From Doris montereyensis (Eukaryota; Mollusca; Gastropoda; Nudibranchia; Dorididae): 64,000 bases of DNA. The notes beneath the pieces were generated by a model. It did no database searches and was not told the DNA's origin. It worked only from the letters and a program-made list of their open reading frames with translations. A program made the translations under genes and the position numbers. Shown piece after piece: positions 58,924 to 64,000 of the stretch (position 1 is its first letter; every line of letters begins with the position of its first letter). The stretch covers positions 159,830-223,829 of the forward strand of contig JAXRKP010000278.1 of the NCBI GenBank assembly GCA_037039925.1, given 5' to 3'.

Positions 58924-59996
58924 CTACAGATGAAGAGATATCAAGGAGAGTCATGTATGTCTATATCGTGGAATTATATTACCTCCATTGCATGATTTGT
59001 AGGCATCTTAATCAGTACAGTGTAATTTACACCAAAAAATGTACACATGACAGAATGTATTCAATAGTGCCTTAGATCGGCAGGAAAAATATAATTCTAC
59101 TTTCAGTTATCAAAAGATGCTGTCGGAAATGAGTAGGCCTATAAAGTGGGCAGTTGAAACAGGGTTGATAAGCTGTTGGAGAGCTTCTCATGGCTTCTAT
59201 AACGGTTTAAAGCATTATTCTACTCACCTGTAGCTTTTTGTCACGAAGAAAACATTCAAATAGCAGAAAAAAAGGGTTTTAGATACGATTTTCTCATAAT
59301 TGACTTTTTAATTGTTTTTTGCTAAGTAGTTCCACAATTTTTAACGGCTTCATTTCAAATTTGGCATACAGCTGCTTTATATCATTATTAAGAGATATAG
59401 ATGAAATTTGCGATATCTTTTGTACTTTCTGAGAAATTCATGATTTTTGTTGGAAATTTAAGAAGGAATTAGTTTCCTTACAGCCTCAATTTTTTTAAAC
59501 TATACAAGATATCAAAAAACCATACGAGAAATTCAGGATATTGGTTTGAAAAGTTTCTATGAGCAAAAGTTTAAACCTTTAAAATGAAAACTGTAGCACT
59601 ACTTAGTTTTTGAAAATTGTCAAAATTGCCTTAGTTTTTGCACAATAAATTCAGGATGGTGGCCGTTCCCATGGTAATTAATTTTTTGAAAAACGACTTT
59701 TACAATTTGATTCCTCTAATACCGCCACGATGAACGCATTTATGAAGCTTAAAATTATGTATATCTTTAAACAAAAATCACCCTCAGGACCCCCCCCCCC
59801 CTCCCCACCCCCAGCATCATCTACACTTTTTATTAGCATGAGTCTTTTCCTTATTTTCTCCAAACATTTAATTGGGATAAATGTTATGGTGTCTACTGCA
59901 TACCATTGTCCTCACTACTCTTTCAAAATTAATCAAATCAAGCCAACGGCCAACACACTCATGAACTTGCCCCTATTCACTTTCCGATACAGCTAC

Positions 59997-61372
59997 TAGG
60001 GTTGGGCACTTATCGATACCGATAATCGATACTATCGATACTGACAAAAATTATCAAGTACTCGATAGTTTTGTGAAATATTCGATAGTAATCGATACTG
60101 AAACCTATTGGGTAAACAAAACAAGAAATAAATCAATTGGTGAGTGATTGTATCCACTTTCACTAATATACACTGCTGTACTCAAAAATAAAACAAAAAT
60201 AGAAAAAGAACTTATGCCTAATAAAAAATGGACTGATTATTTTACTTTACAAAAGGAGTTATTTTATGTTAGTTATACTTGACACTACTATGATTAATTA
60301 GGCAATCAAATTAATTAGTGTCAGTTCCCTTGTTCTTTGCTATATATCTCTATAACACCATTATCGAGGACTCAATATCGATGGATACGACCATAGTGTA
60401 CTCAATACTGGGCAATATCATTAATGCCCAACACTAGGGTGTCACGAGTACTCAGTTCATTCGAGTACTCGAGTATGAGACCGCTTGAGTACTCGCTCGA
60501 GTAATTCACAACAGGTGTCACAACTACTCGAGTACTCGGTCGAGTAATTTTCTTCTATTTTAAAAAAATTAAATATGCTTAAAAATTGTTTCTGGAATCT
60601 TAGAAGAACTAAAAAAAAAAAAAGAAGGGCCAGGACTCTGGAACCTACTGACTGACTAGAAAGCGTAGATCTAGGCCTAGATCTAGATTCTAGACTTAGT
60701 TACTAGAATCTAGATCTAGATTCTAGATATAAATATAGATATAAATCTAGAATCTAGAATCTAGATTACCTTGGAGATATAATATATTATCTACTAAGGA
60801 CTGAAACTTCTCTTCCGAAGTGAAACCACGGCTGGTGAACTCATATCATCAAGGCGTTCAAGACTGCTCCTGCAACACATTGATATGCTGCTATTTTTTA
60901 ACAACAATTTATAGAAATTGAGAGGAAGAAAAAAACAAAATAAAAAAAACCGCCCCACCCCCCCCACCCCCAAAAAAAAATAAAAAATAAAAACACAACA
61001 AAAAAATTAATTCTTACGTTTTTTTTTAGAAATTAAGGAAGAACAAAAACGAAAAAAACAAACAAACAAAAAACAAAACAAAATTTTTTTTTTTAAATAT
61101 CAAATTAAAAACCAAAAAATATCAAATTAATTCTTAAGTTTATTTTTACAGCAGGGCAATCGTTATTGACTCATGGATGTTTAGTATACATATATTCAGT
61201 TGACTCATCCACAACTCTGATATTGCCTTCAGTCAAATTTTTTTATATAATGTACATTTTCATTTGGCGAAAACTTTGTTCATTAAAACTCAGTAGAAGT
61301 TCAGTACTCGAGTAGTTGGCGGTTTCGATCGATCGAGTAGCAAAAGTGCTACTCGCACCTCTACCCAACACT
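59997..61372. mobile_element. outer hAT-like element, right arm
   Basis: Mirror of 32010-33394; begins TAGGGTTGGGCACTTATCGA. Contains the inner element at 60435-61363. Confidence 0.65.
60435..61363. mobile_element. inner hAT-like element, right arm
   Basis: 929-bp mirror of 32020-32951; the 8-bp duplication CCCAACAC is at 60427-60434 and 61364-61371. Confidence 0.75.
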
Positions 61373-61379
61373 ATCACCG

Positions 61380-62400
61380 ACCAATCGTTCATTGTTTAAA
61401 AAAGAAACCACTCTGATTGTCACTTCTCCCTCCGTCTCCTCACTTTCGAGGAGAGGAACGATCCTCAATGATCTGTAACATCATCACAAGTGATGATGTC
61501 GAGATCAGTGACTTCTCGTCATCAGGAAAAGTGATCTTAGAAATGATCCTACATTAAGGTCCGATTCAACTAATAAAACTGGTTTGTCCCAATATAGTAA
61601 TGTTGCCTAATTTGCATAATAAAATACATTTTCACAAATATTTAAACCGTTACAAAAATGTAGGTTAATCTAATTCTTTAGATAGGTTTTCTTTTAGGAT
61701 TTAATGCTATAATTTATTAAATGTACTACTTCCTACGACTATGAGAGCACCTTTATTTTCTAAACAATAAATAATTATTCAAAAGTGTAATGTTCAGTGA
61801 AAATGCAAGGGAAATAATCATGGGCATTTGAATTTTTTATACTCGGTGAGGATCACCAGTAATGCCTAAGTTGTCTGCGCAGGCCTATACTATAATATTA
61901 TGAGTGGGTTAGGGTTACTTGAATCAAGTAGATACTCAAAAAGATACTTTTGAAAAAAAAAGCCTGTATACTGTTCCGGGTTTTACTTCTGGGGACTGAA
62001 TTAAGTGTCGTAGGGTGTTTTCATCATTGCGAGCAGATTTGAGTATCTACTTGATTCAAGTAGCTTTGTTTGGTTTGCTTGTTTTTGAGTTGTTGTTGGG
62101 TTGGTTTATTTTGTTTTGTTTTGCTGTTGTCTTGTTTTGTTTTTGTTGTTTGTTTGTTTTTTTTTTTTTTTGGGGGGGGGGGGTTTGGGTTGGGTTTGTT
62201 TTGGGGTGTTTTTTTTTTGGGGGGGGAGTTTTGTTTTGTTTTGTTCTTGTTTTTTGTTTTGGGGGGTTTTTGTTTTGTTTTGTTTTGTTGTTTTTTGGGG
62301 TTTTTTTGTTTGGGGGGAGGGGGAGGGGGTGTTGTACTATGATTGATCTGCTCTAAATAGTCAAATTATAATAACTATAACAATGATAAAACAATGTAGA
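61380..62400 (-). repeat. repeat E, mirror of copy 2
   Basis: Reverse complement of 30896-31990. It has lost a stretch near 61495-61545 that the left copy keeps (the gacgtcgagcaattttgccc part). Confidence 0.8.
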
Positions 62401-63089
62401 GTCTACTCAGTAAAGACGGGGTGATAAATAAACAAGCTTTAACTTAGGACATTTTATAACTGCAATCATCCCTATCCACCATATCAAACTGTGAGCTTCC
62501 AATAAGCTGTAAGCGACTTGCAATACCTGCCTGCTTGCAACACTTTGATGCAAGACTCAAGTCTCTAGACCCTGACACAACACTCTAATCAGTCTTGATG
62601 GCATCACAGACACAGCCATACTAACACGCTCACATACTGTCAGTGCGAAGGTCACTTCTCTTGTTTTGAAAAAAAAACCTGCATACTGTTCGGGTTTTAC
62701 TTCTGGGGACTGAATTAAGTGTCGTAGGGTGTTTCATCATTGCGAGCAGATTTGAGTATTGTAAGGTACATCAATGTGAACTGAATTGAGGCTTGATAGG
62801 CATTTGCTTCTGACAACACTTACACGACCTGCATGCTTCCACGTCACTTCTCGCAAGATGCAAACAATACGCAAATACCGGAAATTTTGCATCTTGCTGA
62901 ATTGAGGGGAAGAATATGCATTTTGCTCTAAAAGCACTCACGGCACGTGACCTGCTAGATGTGACGTCACCAATCACCGCTGGCAGGATACAGACCAATT
63001 CGCTATATAGGCCACGCAAATTGCCAAAGTATTTGCATCGTGAAATCCTCTGAAACAGTCTGCTCGCTACATCAATTTCCAACCAATCA

Positions 63090-64000
63090 TTCATTTTTTG
63101 AAAAAAGCCACTCTGATTGTCACTTCTCCCTCCGTCTCCTCACTTTGGAGGAAAGGAACGATCCTCAATGATCTGTAACATCATCACAAGAGCAGTGATG
63201 ATGTCGAGATCATCTTCACGCTCAGGAGAGTGACCTAATCTCGTCATCATGGTTTGGGAGCCGGGCAAAATTGCTCGACGTCTCGGCAAGACATACTTTA
63301 GAAATGATCCCTAAAAGTATGATCTTATCTCATACATAGGGTCTGATTCAACTAATAAAACCTGGTTTGTCCCAATAGTAATGCTGCCTAATTTGCATAA
63401 TAAAATACATTTTCACCAATATTTAACAGAGTTATAAAATTTAGGCTAATCTAATTTTTACATGGATTTTCTTTTTAATTTTAATATTATAATGGGTTAG
63501 ATGTACTACTCATGAGGCTTGACTATGAGAGAATTTTTATTTTCTAAACAATAAATAATTATTATTCAAAGGGAGAGTAATCTTTAGTGAAAATGACAAG
63601 GGCGATAATCATAGGCTTTTGAGATTTTTTATATTACCTTAGTGAGGATCACATTCACAGTAATGCCTAAGTTGTCTGCAGGCCTATACTATAATATTAT
63701 GAGTGGTTACGGTTACTTGAATCAAGTAGATCTAGCTTTGTTTGGTTTTGCTTGTTTTGGGTTGTTGTTGGGTTGGTTTATTTTTGTTTTTTTGTTGTGT
63801 TTTGTTGTTGTCTTGTTTTGATTGTTTGTTGTTGTTTGTTTTGTTTGTTTTTGTTTTGCTTTTTTTGGGGGGAGGGGTGGATTGGGTGTTTTTTTGAAGT
63901 TTGTTTGTTTGTTTTGTTTCGTTTTTTTGTTGTTGTCTTCTTTTTTCTTTTCTTTTTTTGGGGGGGGGGGGGTTTGTACTGTGATTGATCTGCTCTAAAT
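63090..64000 (-). repeat. repeat E, mirror of copy 1, cut by the window edge
   Basis: Reverse complement of 29271-30212, including the G/T homopolymer-rich stretch at 63740-63975. Confidence 0.85.

Overview
This is a eukaryotic, AT-rich, intron-containing and very repeat-rich window. Two host genes can be named from exon translations: the 3' part of DNPH1 (deoxynucleoside monophosphate N-glycosidase) and much of XRRA1 (a leucine-rich-repeat protein). tRNA-derived SINEs, LINE fragments, hAT-like elements, many microsatellites and minisatellites, and a Polinton-type element fit an invertebrate metazoan. A mollusc, perhaps a gastropod, is my best guess, but no single marker proves it.

Layout. 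1-1755: 3' half of a decayed L2/CR1-like LINE. 1922-4974: last two exons of DNPH1 (+). 6268-7409: a small unrecognised spliced gene (+) with a uORF and two candidate terminal exons. 8726-15584: a 6.86 kb Maverick/Polinton-like DNA element with terminal inverted repeats (TIRs) of about 380 bp, AG...CT ends and a 6-bp target duplication (CAGGTA), inserted into a SINE. Its rightward genes are a packaging-type ATPase, a probable structural protein, a DUF8207-like remnant and a small hydrophobic protein. Its leftward genes are a zinc-ribbon protein, a protein-primed-type family B DNA polymerase and a small acidic protein. I see no integrase, protease or major capsid gene. 18811-49089: XRRA1 exons (+) scattered through repeat-filled introns.

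The dominant large-scale structure is a giant inverted repeat. The left arm (about 29271-44575) is mirrored by the right arm (about 49340-64000, still continuing at the window edge) around a 4.8 kb unique spacer that carries one more XRRA1 exon. The right arm therefore holds antisense copies of two XRRA1 exons. The arms match piece by piece (nested hAT elements, trinucleotide arrays, 24-, 30- and 67-bp tandem arrays). They differ by many small indels and by array length, and different indels break the same exon in each arm. This could be a recent palindromic duplication or a fold-back or haplotype mis-join in a long-read assembly.

Several minisatellites appear to have grown out of SINE sequence. 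The Polinton-like element is the most interesting biological system: it is compact, its coding parts face inward from promoter-bearing TIRs that end next to the first start codon on each side, and it has lost the genes expected for its own integration and capsid.
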